Made by a program: the position numbers and the translations under genes
NCBI RefSeq assembly: GCF_018780585.1
Contig: NZ_JADMJL010000036.1
Location: 1 to 58,643, forward strand
Length of the DNA: 58,643 nt
Source: Methyloversatilis discipulorum
Lineage (GTDB): Bacteria; Pseudomonadota; Gammaproteobacteria; Burkholderiales; Rhodocyclaceae
Reading direction: 5' to 3'
The notes under the pieces: generated by a model
Told to the model about the DNA's origin: nothing
The model's database searches: none
The model's input: the letters and a program-made list of their open reading frames with translations, nothing else
In this document: one piece after another, positions 41,933 to 49,353 of the stretch
How the letters are laid out: every line of letters begins with the position of its first letter
Position numbering within the stretch: position 1 is the first letter of the stretch

Positions 41933-42808
41933 TTACCAGACGTAGGCGTACTTGATGTTGATGCTGTTGTTGACCGGCCGGTTCTCGCCCTCGATGCCGT
42001 GCGAGTAGCGCAGCGCGATCGACTGGTTACCGTAGTAATGGAACATCACGCCGAGCGAACCATCGAAGCCCCACGAGTCATCGGCGCCGTTGCGGCCGCT
42101 GATGCGCTCGTAGTCGACACCGGCGAACGGCTCCAGCCAGTCGTTCACGCGGTAGCCGAAGCGGTTGTTGGTGTGCCACAGCATGCCCGGGCGATTGCCG
42201 TCGTCGCGCCGGCTCTGCGCGACGAAGCCCAGGTCGCCGGTCCAGCCGATGCGCTCGGTCAGCGGCACGTACCACAGCAGGCTGGACAGGTTCTTCCAGT
42301 TGGTGTCGCTGACGTCCTTGTCGCCGATCGGGATCTGCAGGAAGGTCTGGAAACCCAGGGTCGAACCGGGCGTCGGCTTGTACCAGATGGCCGCGCCGGT
42401 GATGGTGTCGCCGAAACCGCTGATGTGCCGCGCGTCCGGGTCGACGGCGTCGCGGTTGCGGATGCCCACCGTCGGCTGGATGACCTCGAAGGCCAGACCG
42501 ATGTTGCGGTTCGACTCGGGCGTCCAGAAGCGCACGTACTTCGACAGGCCGATGATCTTCTGCGCGCTGTTGCCGCGCTGACGGTCGCCGTCGTTGTCGA
42601 ACAGACGACTGTCGCGCTGCACGGTGGCGTACTGCACGAACACGTTGAACGGCTGGTCGAAATTGACCGGCAGGTCGTACTCGTGCGGACCGATCACGTC
42701 GAAGGTGGTCTGGGCACTGGCGCTGCCGGACAGCAGCGCCAGTGCGATACTGGAAGAGGAGACGACAGCCTTTGCGGCGCGGGCGGGAGTGATTGCAGCA
42801 GTGCTCAT
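41933..42808 (-). CDS. Outer-membrane beta-barrel protein of the phenol/MetA-like transporter family
   Basis: A 291-residue protein with a signal peptide (cleavage likely after SGSASA near residue 32). Alternating strands rich in aromatic residues follow: YDLPVNFDQPFNVFVQYATVQRD, KIIGLSKYVRFWTPESNRNIGLAFEVIQPTVGIRN and TLGFQTFLQIPIG. It ends with YAYVW, an outer-membrane-style terminal aromatic. This is typical of the PF13557-type 'putative MetA-pathway phenol degradation' outer-membrane family, often next to catabolic dehydrogenases. It probably forms a channel for the alcohol substrate. It lies 62 bases after the PQQ dehydrogenase gene. Confidence 0.7.
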   Translation of the reverse strand: MSTAAITPARAAKAVVSSSSIALALLSGSASAQTTFDVIGPHEYDLPVNFDQPFNVFVQYATVQRDSRLFDNDGDRQRGNSAQKIIGLSKYVRFWTPESNRNIGLAFEVIQPTVGIRNRDAVDPDARHISGFGDTITGAAIWYKPTPGSTLGFQTFLQIPIGDKDVSDTNWKNLSSLLWYVPLTERIGWTGDLGFVAQSRRDDGNRPGMLWHTNNRFGYRVNDWLEPFAGVDYERISGRNGADDSWGFDGSLGVMFHYYGNQSIALRYSHGIEGENRPVNNSINIKYAYVW

Positions 42809-42870
42809 GAGGGTATGTCCTTGTTATGGTTTGTCAGGCGGGCGCACGGTGGGCCGGGCGCCCCGGCCGA

Positions 42871-44592
42871 TCACTTCCTGGGCAGCTTGAACACCCAGAT
42901 GACGCCGCCCTGCGGCACGGTGGTCTTCTTGTCGAGCACTGCATTGAAGGCGCCCTGCATGCGTTCGGCATCGACGCCCCAGCCCGACTGCACGGCGATG
43001 TACTGTTCGCCGTCGACCTCGAAGCTGGAGGGCACGCCGGTCACACCCGAGTTGGTCGGGAATTCCCACAGCAGCTTGCCGGTGCTGGCGTTGAAGGCGC
43101 GGAACTTGCGGTCGTTGGTGCCTCCACCGAACACCAGGTTGCCGGCCGTGGTCATCAGCGGGCCCCAGTTCATTTCCGGGTAGGTGTGGGTCCACACCTT
43201 CTTGCCGGTCTTGAGGTCCCAGGCCTGCACTTCGCCGATATGCACCTTCGACTCCGGCGTCATGCGCACATTGGTGAGCACGTTCTCGATCGACACGCCG
43301 AGGTAGAGATCGCCCTTGTTGTACTTGACCGGCTCGCCGGTCAGTTCCGAGCACAGATTGTTCTGCGCCGGGATGTAGAGCAGGCCGGTATGCGGGTTGT
43401 AGGCCTCGGGCGGCCAGTCCTTGCCGCCCCACAGCGAGGGGCAGAAATTCACCGTCTTGCCGGTGGCCGGGATGCGTGCCGGGTCGTAGGTCGGGCGGCC
43501 GGTCTTCGGGTCGAGCCGGGTGAACACGTTCTGCGTGACGTAGGGCCAGGCATCGACGTAATTCACCTTGCTGTCGGTGCGCTCCAGCATCCACAGATAG
43601 CCGTTGCGGCCGGCGTGCACCAGCGACTTCACCTTCCTGCCCTTGTGCTCGAGGTCGATCAGCAGCGGGGCCGACACCTCGTCCCAGTCCCACGAGTCGT
43701 TGTGGTGGTACTGGTGATAGCCCTTGAGCTTGCCGGTGTCGACATCCAGTGCCAGCACCGAGTTGGCGTACAGGTTGTCGCCGCTGCGCGTGTCGGCCAT
43801 CCACGGGCCGGCGTTGCCGACGCCCCAGAAGGCGAGGTTAGTGTCCGGGTCGTAGGTGCCGGTGATCCACACCGAGCCGCCGCCGCGCTTGTAGGTATCG
43901 CCCGGCCAGCTGTCGCCGCCCGGTTCGCCGGGGCCGGCGATGGTGTAGGTGCGCCACGCTTCCTTGCCGGTGTCGGCATCGAAGGCGGCGACGAAACCGC
44001 GGATGCCGTACTCGCCACCCGAACTGCCGATCATGATCTTGCCCTTGGCCGCCAGGGGCGCCAGCGTCATGTAGTAGCCGGACTTCCAGTCGGCGACCGC
44101 GGTTTTCCACACCTCCTTGCCGGTCTTCGCGTCGAGCGCGACCAGGAAGGCGTCGGTGGTGGCCATGTAGACGCGGTCACCGTACAGCGCGACGCCGCGG
44201 TTGGTCGGGTGCAGCTGCTGCAGCTCGTCCGGAATGGTCTTCTTGTAGCGCCAGATCTCGCGGCCGGTCTTCGCTTCCAGACAGATGACCTGGTTGTTCG
44301 GCGTGGCGACGAACATGTAGCCGTTGTTCACGATGGGCGGCGCCTGATGCCCTTCGGTCATGCCGGTCGAGAACGCCCAGGCCAGCTGCAACTTGTCGAC
44401 GTTCCTGTCGCTCACCTGCTTGAGCGGGCTGTAGCCCCAGCCGGCGTAGTTAGCGCGGTACATCAGCCAGTTCTGCGCCTCAGGCTTGTTCAGCCGAGCG
44501 TCGGTCACCGGCGTGTAGGCCGGCAGCGCACCGGCCACCAGCGGTGCGAGCAGTGCCGCCGCGAGGGCGGTCCGCTTCATCATGGTTCTCAT
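42871..44592 (-). CDS. PQQ-dependent alcohol dehydrogenase (quinoprotein, methanol/ethanol family)
   Basis: A 573-residue periplasmic quinoprotein with a signal peptide (about 1-25) and an eight-bladed propeller with tryptophan-docking repeats (for example VALDAKTGKEVWKT). Predicted metal ligands are Glu194 (GGEYGIRG), Asn260 (GVGNAGPW) and the catalytic Asp302 in DSWDWDE. A second aspartate, Asp304, stands two residues later, as in lanthanide-dependent XoxF/ExaF enzymes; calcium enzymes have Ala or Ser/Thr there. The adjacent Cys-Cys pair usual before VNRG is missing (LHPTNRG at 127-133). No cytochrome domain is fused. The ribosome-binding site AGGAGG precedes the ATG at 44592. The substrate is probably a primary alcohol; methanol activity cannot be judged. 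Confidence 0.88.
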   Translation of the reverse strand: MRTMMKRTALAAALLAPLVAGALPAYTPVTDARLNKPEAQNWLMYRANYAGWGYSPLKQVSDRNVDKLQLAWAFSTGMTEGHQAPPIVNNGYMFVATPNNQVICLEAKTGREIWRYKKTIPDELQQLHPTNRGVALYGDRVYMATTDAFLVALDAKTGKEVWKTAVADWKSGYYMTLAPLAAKGKIMIGSSGGEYGIRGFVAAFDADTGKEAWRTYTIAGPGEPGGDSWPGDTYKRGGGSVWITGTYDPDTNLAFWGVGNAGPWMADTRSGDNLYANSVLALDVDTGKLKGYHQYHHNDSWDWDEVSAPLLIDLEHKGRKVKSLVHAGRNGYLWMLERTDSKVNYVDAWPYVTQNVFTRLDPKTGRPTYDPARIPATGKTVNFCPSLWGGKDWPPEAYNPHTGLLYIPAQNNLCSELTGEPVKYNKGDLYLGVSIENVLTNVRMTPESKVHIGEVQAWDLKTGKKVWTHTYPEMNWGPLMTTAGNLVFGGGTNDRKFRAFNASTGKLLWEFPTNSGVTGVPSSFEVDGEQYIAVQSGWGVDAERMQGAFNAVLDKKTTVPQGGVIWVFKLPRK

Positions 44593-44655
44593 GCTTCCTC
44601 CTGTGTTTTAGGGCGAAGGTGTGGTCGCGCCTCGTGGGTGCGACCGCTGCTGCAG

Positions 44656-44684
44656 CCCGGACGCTTCGCCTTGTGACGTCCGGG
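44656..44684 (-). other. Stable hairpin between the Rieske and PQQ dehydrogenase genes
   Basis: Eight-base arms CCCGGACG and CGTCCGGG enclose a 13-base loop in the 115-base gap. No T-run follows on the leftward strand, so it is more likely an mRNA-processing or stabilising hairpin than a terminator. It could allow different expression of the two genes. Confidence 0.35.
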
Positions 44685-44707
44685 CGGTGTAAAGCGGGAT
44701 TGGCCGG

Positions 44708-45316
44708 TCAGCCCTTGCGCACGCCGGGAACGGAGCTGAACGCGCCGGCCACCACCAGCTCGCCGTTCTCGCTCTTCAACGGCAGCCAGGGCAGCGCGCG
44801 TCCGGCCGGACCGGCGGTGACGGCGCCGGCCTTCAGCGGATCGAACTTCGAGAAATGGCAGAAACAGAACATCGCGCCGCCGTTGGCGTCCCACTCGCTG
44901 ACCTCGCAGCCCTGGTGGGTGCACACCGCCGAGTAGGCGAGCACGCCGTCGGCGCTGCGGGCACGGGTTTCTTCGTCGAGCGAAGCCGGGTCGAAGCGCA
45001 TCAGGATGACGCGACCCAGACGGCTGCCGTCGCGCACCAGCGCATCGGTCGCGGCGAAGGGCAGTGCGCGCACCGGCTTGCTGGCGAGCGGAATGTCGGC
45101 CGCCTTCAGCGGCTGCGGCGGCCCCTCTTCGTCCATGCGTACCAGGCGGTCACCCGGTTGCGGCGGCAGGTCGGCCGGCTCGCTGGCCTGCGCGCCACGC
45201 AGGCCGCCGCCGAGCATGACGGTGACCGCGATGGCGGCCTTCATTGCATCGCGACGCTGCATGCAGCAGGGGGCGCACGCGCTGTCGGCGATTTTTTTCG
45301 TGTTGTCCTTGTCCAT
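44708..45316 (-). CDS. Rieske [2Fe-2S] protein with Tat-type leader
   Basis: A 202-residue iron-sulfur protein. The Rieske ligand boxes are complete: Cys132-Thr-His134-Gln-Gly-Cys137 and Cys151-Phe-Cys153-His154. Cys132, His134, Cys151 and His154 bind the cluster, and Cys137-Cys153 form the disulfide. The N-terminus has a twin-arginine (QRRDAMKAAIAVTVMLGGG, Arg21-22) and, unusually, a cysteine-rich CAPCC just before it. It is the first gene of the operon and directly follows a -24/-12 promoter. It probably accepts electrons in the periplasm, perhaps from the quinoprotein encoded next, in place of a cytochrome c. It is not part of a bc1 operon; no cytochrome b or c1 is adjacent. The start at 45316 is supported by GAGGAG. 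Confidence 0.82.
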   Translation of the reverse strand: MDKDNTKKIADSACAPCCMQRRDAMKAAIAVTVMLGGGLRGAQASEPADLPPQPGDRLVRMDEEGPPQPLKAADIPLASKPVRALPFAATDALVRDGSRLGRVILMRFDPASLDEETRARSADGVLAYSAVCTHQGCEVSEWDANGGAMFCFCHFSKFDPLKAGAVTAGPAGRALPWLPLKSENGELVVAGAFSSVPGVRKG

Positions 45317-45354
45317 GGTCTCCTCGCAGGTTCGGTGTGGCGAACAGCCTTGGA

Positions 45355-45369
45355 GCGAGCGGCGTGCCA
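45355..45369 (-). promoter_or_regulatory. Sigma-54 (-24/-12) promoter of the Rieske/PQQ-ADH operon
   Basis: On the leftward strand TGGCAC (45369-45364), five bases, then TCGC (45358-45355) match TGGCAC-N5-TTGC at all but one position. GG and GC are exactly 10 bases apart. Transcription would start near 45343, about 27 bases before the Rieske ATG. The divergent gene encodes a sigma-54 activator with an intact GAFTGA motif. Confidence 0.7.
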
Positions 45370-45512
45370 TGTGCCGGACGTGGCTTCGATATGCGGATGG
45401 ACTGTGTTGCAGACGTGTTTCAAACGACGCAGTGACGCCGAATTTGCCCGCCAGCGCAGGGAATCCATCCCGCGGGCGAGCCCGATCGAGGGCGGCGGGA
45501 TTTCCCGCTCAG

Positions 45513-45540
45513 GTGAGACGGAATCTCACTTGAAGTGAGA
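45513..45540. promoter_or_regulatory. Candidate activator site 1: TCTCACTT-G-AAGTGAGA plus an extra GTGAGA
   Basis: A perfect 17-base palindrome (45524-45540) centred at 45532 is preceded by another GTGAGA (45513-45518) that also pairs with TCTCAC. It lies about 165 bases upstream of the -24/-12 promoter, a usual distance for the enhancer of a sigma-54 activator. The core CACTTGAAGTG resembles the second site at 45602-45612. Confidence 0.5.
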
Positions 45541-45590
45541 CAAATCCTTGTAATTCAGTGGCTTGCATGGGTGTGAAGATGCTGCGGTGC

Positions 45591-45612
45591 AGCGGAGATT
45601 CCGCTTGAAGCG
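45591..45612. promoter_or_regulatory. Candidate activator site 2: CGCTT-G-AAGCG with overlapping AGCGGA/TCCGCT
   Basis: The palindrome CGCTTGAAGCG is centred at 45607, 75 bases (about seven helical turns) from site 1, and shares the core CTTGAAG. An overlapping inverted repeat AGCGGA-GAT-TCCGCT lies at 45591-45605. It is close to the regulator gene (start 45701), so it may also serve autoregulation. Confidence 0.4.
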
Positions 45613-45700
45613 CGCGGAAGGCGTCTCCTACACTGTCGCGAAAACAGCCGGCGGCCTGACCGCACGGCGATGACGAAAACGTGTCGGAGGAGGACGGGCC

Positions 45701-47629
45701 ATGCGATTCAGGGACGAGTTTTCGCAACACATGCGGCGGGTCGCCGCAGCGTCGGATGCGCGCGCCGGCGCGCTCGCGCTGGCGGGCGAGGAGCGCATCG
45801 CCGATTCCTGGCGGCGCTCGCTGGAGCTCTACCGGGTGGACCCCGAAGTGCCGGCGGCGCCGCGCATCCTCAGTGCGGCGGAGGTGCGCGAGCGCTTAGG
45901 CCGCATCGAATCCTTCCTGCAGCTCGCGCGCCTGGGCGTGGGCAAGCTGCACAGCCAGATCAAGGACGCCGGCTATTGCGTGCTGATGACCGACGCCGAC
46001 GGCAGCACCGTCGATTTCCGTGGCCTGCCGACCATCGATCACGAATTCAAGTCGCGCGGTTTCCGTGTCGGCGCCTGCTGGTCCGAGCAGGACGAAGGCA
46101 CCTGCGGCGTCGGTACGACGCTGGTCGACCGCGCGCCCATCCTGGTACACAAGGGTGAGCATTTCCGCGCCTACAACATCGGCATCACGTGCAGCGCGGC
46201 ACCGATCTTCGGTCCCGACAACGACATCATGGGCGTGCTGAACGCTTCGGCGCTGGCTTCACCGGACGACCGGCGCAGCCAGTCCGTCGTGTTCCAGCTG
46301 GTGGCGCAGAACGCCCGTTTCATCGAGAACGCCTGGTTCATCGAAGCCAACCGCCACCGGTGGACGCTACAGATCGGCGGCGCCGGTCGCGGGCTTGAAC
46401 CGGAGCGCAGCTACCTGCTGGCGCTGGATGAGCGCGGCTACGTGGTGCAGGCCAATTTCCTCGCCCATGTCGAACTGCTGGAACACGCCGGTCCGCTGCC
46501 GCGTGCCTTCCACGAAGTGTTCGATCTGAGCGCCGACGAACTGCTGCGCGCGGCGCACGACCGTCCGGGCATGCCGGTCGCGTTGCGCCGGCTTACGACA
46601 GGCCAGGCGCTGTCGGCCATCGTGCGCGTGCCTGAACAGCGACGGGTCGCGCGGCGCTTGGTGCAGGGCCGCCACGACTTCAGCACGCTGACCGCGCGCG
46701 ACACCCGCCTGGTCAGCGACATCCAGCGTCTGAAACGCATCGTGAACAGCCGCCTGCCCATCCTGCTGCTCGGCGAAACAGGTTCCGGCAAGGAAGCGTT
46801 CGCGCACGCCATCCACGCGCAGAGCGAGCGGCGCGACAAGCCCTTCGTTGCGCTGAACTGCGCGGCGATTCCGGAGAACCTGATCGAGAGCGAACTGTTC
46901 GGCTACCGCGAAGGCGCATTCACCGGCGCCAAGGCGAAGGGCGAGGCGGGCAAGATCCAGCTGTCCAGCGGCGGCACGCTCTTTCTCGACGAGATCGGCG
47001 ACATGCCGCTGCCGCTGCAGACGCGGCTGCTGCGCGTTCTGGCCGAGGGCGAGGTGCTGCGTCTGGGCGGCACCGAGCCGGAGAAGGTCGATCTGAACGT
47101 CATCTGCGCCACCCACCGCGACCTCGAATCGCTGGTCGCCGGCGGCCGTTTCCGCGAGGACCTCTTCTACCGGCTCAACGCCGCCACCTTCACGCTGCCG
47201 CCGCTGCGTGCGCGCAGCGACCGGCGCGACGTTCTGCAGCAGGTGTTCGATGAGGAGTGCGCTGCGGCCGGTCGCGACATCGAGCTGCCGGCGGAACTGG
47301 CAGAAGAGCTGATGGGTTACGCCTGGCCCGGCAACATCCGCCAGCTGCGCAACACGCTGCGCTATGCGGTGGCAGTGTGCGAATCGGACACGATGTCGCG
47401 CGAGCATCTGCCGGACAACATCCTGCGCGCGCTCGACGAGCCGCCACCCGCCATCGCGCTGCCGCGCAGTGACGCCGAGGCGGACGAGCGGCGGCGCATC
47501 GTCGAAGCGATGGAAGCGACCGGCTGGCGCGCCACCGAGGCGGCCGCACTGATCGGCATGCCGCGCGCCACCTTCTACCGCCGGCTCAGCCGCTACGGCC
47601 TGGGTCGAGGGCGCTTCCCGAGCCGCTGA
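45701..47629 (+). CDS. AcoR-like sigma-54-dependent transcriptional activator
   Basis: A 642-residue activator. The N-terminal region has the AcoR-family start ERIADSWRRSLELYRVDPE and a GAF sensor (about 60-210). The central AAA+ domain has Walker A GETGSGKEAFA near 358, the sigma-54 contact loop GAFTGA near 405 and Walker B TLFLDEIGDMPLPLQTRLLRVL. A Fis-type helix-turn-helix closes it (ATEAAALIGMPRATFYRRLSRYG). Relatives respond to acetoin, alcohols or their aldehydes. It diverges from the Rieske/PQQ-ADH/AldA operon, whose promoter is of sigma-54 type, so it very probably controls it. GGAGGAGG precedes the ATG. Confidence 0.88.
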   Translation: MRFRDEFSQHMRRVAAASDARAGALALAGEERIADSWRRSLELYRVDPEVPAAPRILSAAEVRERLGRIESFLQLARLGVGKLHSQIKDAGYCVLMTDADGSTVDFRGLPTIDHEFKSRGFRVGACWSEQDEGTCGVGTTLVDRAPILVHKGEHFRAYNIGITCSAAPIFGPDNDIMGVLNASALASPDDRRSQSVVFQLVAQNARFIENAWFIEANRHRWTLQIGGAGRGLEPERSYLLALDERGYVVQANFLAHVELLEHAGPLPRAFHEVFDLSADELLRAAHDRPGMPVALRRLTTGQALSAIVRVPEQRRVARRLVQGRHDFSTLTARDTRLVSDIQRLKRIVNSRLPILLLGETGSGKEAFAHAIHAQSERRDKPFVALNCAAIPENLIESELFGYREGAFTGAKAKGEAGKIQLSSGGTLFLDEIGDMPLPLQTRLLRVLAEGEVLRLGGTEPEKVDLNVICATHRDLESLVAGGRFREDLFYRLNAATFTLPPLRARSDRRDVLQQVFDEECAAAGRDIELPAELAEELMGYAWPGNIRQLRNTLRYAVAVCESDTMSREHLPDNILRALDEPPPAIALPRSDAEADERRRIVEAMEATGWRATEAAALIGMPRATFYRRLSRYGLGRGRFPSR

Positions 47630-47640
47630 CGCAGGACATC

Positions 47641-47740
47641 GCGGCCGCTGTCGGGGTCGGAAGACCCCTCCCACAGGAACCGGCTGAGGCCATGGGGCGA
47701 GAGTGATTTTGTGGGGGCGGCCCTGGCCGCGACGGGGCGG
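47641..47740. repeat. REP/BIME-like inverted repeat pair, copy 2
   Basis: GTCGGGGTCGGAAGACCCCTCCCACAGG-type left element and TTGTGGGGGCGGCCCTGGCC-type right element, inverted to each other. It matches copy 3 near 54118-54212 in order and spacing. It lies between the convergent stops of the sigma-54 activator and lldR, with no T-run. Confidence 0.65.
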
Positions 47741-47778
47741 ATGCTTGCCGCGGACGTCGATCCAGACCGCTGTCGCGA

Positions 47779-48489
47779 TCAGGGCAGCGCGCCCGCAGCA
47801 TCGGGCGCCAGCCGCGCGCGCACGAAGTCGATGTGCGCGTACATGGTGTCGCGGGCCTGCTCCGGTGCCCGTGCGCGGATCGCCTCCCACAGCGCGAAGT
47901 GCTGCTGCCACAGCGCCTCCGCCACCGCGCGGTCGCCGAAGCGCAGACCGGCATGATTCTGTGCCATGTGTTCGCGGTGCAGTGCGAGCAGATTGGCCTG
48001 CAGGTAACCGAACATCGCGTTGTGCGCAGCGGTGGCGATGGCGCCGTGCCACAGCGAATCGAGCAGCACTTCCTGCGCTTCGTCGTCGTCGCGCCGGGCG
48101 CGGCGCAGGCGGTCGATCACGCCGCGCAGCATCGTCAGGTCGGCACGCGTCGCGCGCTCAGCCGCGAAGGCGGCCGCCTCACCTTCGAGTACGCGGCGGA
48201 ATTCCAGCATGTCCTTGCCAAGGTGCGGGTGTTCGGTCAGCAGCTGGCGCCACGGCGAGGTCAGCCCGCCGTGCAGGCGGTCGGTCACATAGACGCCACT
48301 ACCCACGCGGCTGGCCAGCAGTCCGCGCGCTGCCAGGCGCTGCACCGCTTCGCGCAGCGTGCCGCGCGACACGCCCAGTTCATCTGCCAGCGCACGTTCG
48401 GCCGGCAGACGGGCGCCAGCGGCATAGCGGCCGTCGAGCAGGCGGCTTTCGAGTTCGCGGGTGGCGCGGTCGGCGGCGGTGGGCGGCAT
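47779..48489 (-). CDS. lldR: GntR-family (FadR subfamily) lactate regulator LldR
   Basis: A 236-residue GntR/FadR-type repressor. The N-terminal winged helix-turn-helix (about 8-70) contains GARLPAERALADELGVSRGTLREAVQRLAARGLLASRVGSGVYV. An all-helical FCD effector domain (about 85-225) carries metal-ligand histidines, for example LLDSLWHGAIATAAHN. It diverges from lutA. An AATTGGT-type operator lies 18 bases before its start, so it should repress lutACB and itself until lactate is present. The start at 48489 fits the family; an upstream in-frame ATG (48558 region) would overlap the operator. Confidence 0.85.
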   Translation of the reverse strand: MPPTAADRATRELESRLLDGRYAAGARLPAERALADELGVSRGTLREAVQRLAARGLLASRVGSGVYVTDRLHGGLTSPWRQLLTEHPHLGKDMLEFRRVLEGEAAAFAAERATRADLTMLRGVIDRLRRARRDDDEAQEVLLDSLWHGAIATAAHNAMFGYLQANLLALHREHMAQNHAGLRFGDRAVAEALWQQHFALWEAIRARAPEQARDTMYAHIDFVRARLAPDAAGALP

Positions 48490-48506
48490 GGTGACGGGTG
48501 CAGAAG

Positions 48507-48523
48507 AATTGGTCCGACCAATT
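48507..48523. promoter_or_regulatory. LldR operator AATTGGT-N3-ACCAATT
   Basis: AATTGGTCCGACCAATT is a perfect palindrome of the PdhR/LldR/FadR-subfamily type. It lies in the 102-base gap between lldR and lutA. It would overlap the promoters of both, allowing one repressor to control the divergent pair. Confidence 0.85.
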
Positions 48524-48591
48524 TTGCCTGAAGCAATGGCGCCGCGATCATCTCGCTCCATCGCACCCGAGGGTGCCCACCGGAGTTTCCG

Positions 48592-49353
48592 ATGCACGCA
48601 GATCGTCCGCCGCGCCCCGATCAGGTCTATCTGTTCGGTACCTGCCTGATCGACCTTTTCGTGCCACAGGCCGGCGTCGATGCGGTACGTCTGCTGGAAC
48701 GCGAAGGACTGACCGTGCATTTCCCGCGCGCCCAGACCTGCTGCGGCCAGCCGGCCTTCACCAGCGGCAATCCGGACGAGGCGCGCCGCGTGGCCGCCGC
48801 GCAGATTGCGCTGTTCGACCAGCCCTGGCCCATCGTCGTGCCGTCCGGCTCCTGTGCCGGCATGATGCGTCACCACTGGCCGACGCTGTTCGACGACGAT
48901 CCGAAGATGCAGGCGCGCGCCCGCGATGTGGCCGGCCGCGTGTACGAACTGGCCGGCTTCCTGGTCGACGTGCTGCACGTCGACTACTCGGCTGCGAGCG
49001 CCGAGCCGGTCACCGTCGGCCTGCACACCTCGTGCAGTGCGCGACGCGAAATGGGTACCCGCGCGCACGGCGTGCAACTGCTGTCGGCACTGCCTGGCGT
49101 CACGCTGGACACGCATGCCAACGAATCGGAATGCTGCGGCTTCGGCGGGGTGTTCTCGCTCAAGCACGCGGACATATCGGGCGCCATCGTGCACGACAAG
49201 GTGGCCAGCCTGTCGGCGGTCTGCGAGCGCTTCGTCACCGCCGACTGCGGCTGCATGCTGAACATTTCGCACGCCGCCGAACACCAGGGTCGGGCGTTGC
49301 GCGGCGAGCACCTGGCGACCTTCCTGCTGCGTCGGCTGGAGGGACAGGCATGA
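48592..49353 (+). CDS. lutA: L-lactate utilisation protein LutA (LldE)
   Basis: A 253-residue subunit of the LutABC L-lactate dehydrogenase complex that oxidises lactate to pyruvate. It consists of two cysteine-rich CCG domains: LFGTCLIDLFVPQAG with FPRAQTCCGQPAFTSGN, and SCSARREMG with NESECCGFGGVFSLKHADIS. These bind non-canonical iron-sulfur centres in the heterodisulfide-reductase-related family. It is the first gene of lutA-lutC-lutB. Its stop overlaps the lutC start (ATGA). Confidence 0.93.
   Translation: MHADRPPRPDQVYLFGTCLIDLFVPQAGVDAVRLLEREGLTVHFPRAQTCCGQPAFTSGNPDEARRVAAAQIALFDQPWPIVVPSGSCAGMMRHHWPTLFDDDPKMQARARDVAGRVYELAGFLVDVLHVDYSAASAEPVTVGLHTSCSARREMGTRAHGVQLLSALPGVTLDTHANESECCGFGGVFSLKHADISGAIVHDKVASLSAVCERFVTADCGCMLNISHAAEHQGRALRGEHLATFLLRRLEGQA

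Larger units (their letters stand above)
45317..45700. other. Divergent control region between the Rieske operon and its regulator (384 bp)
   Basis: It holds a sigma-54 promoter for the leftward operon (45355-45369) and several inverted repeats further upstream: GCGGGA/TCCCGC at 45495-45508, GTGAGA and TCTCACTT-G-AAGTGAGA at 45513-45540, AGCGGA/TCCGCT at 45591-45605 and CGCTT-G-AAGCG at 45602-45612. These are candidate activator sites 140-260 bases upstream of the promoter. No gene is evident. Confidence 0.7.

Noticed and set aside
44708-45316. Rieske subunit of a cytochrome bc1 complex
   Set aside because: No cytochrome b or c1 gene is adjacent, and the operon and sigma-54 promoter tie it to the quinoprotein dehydrogenase.
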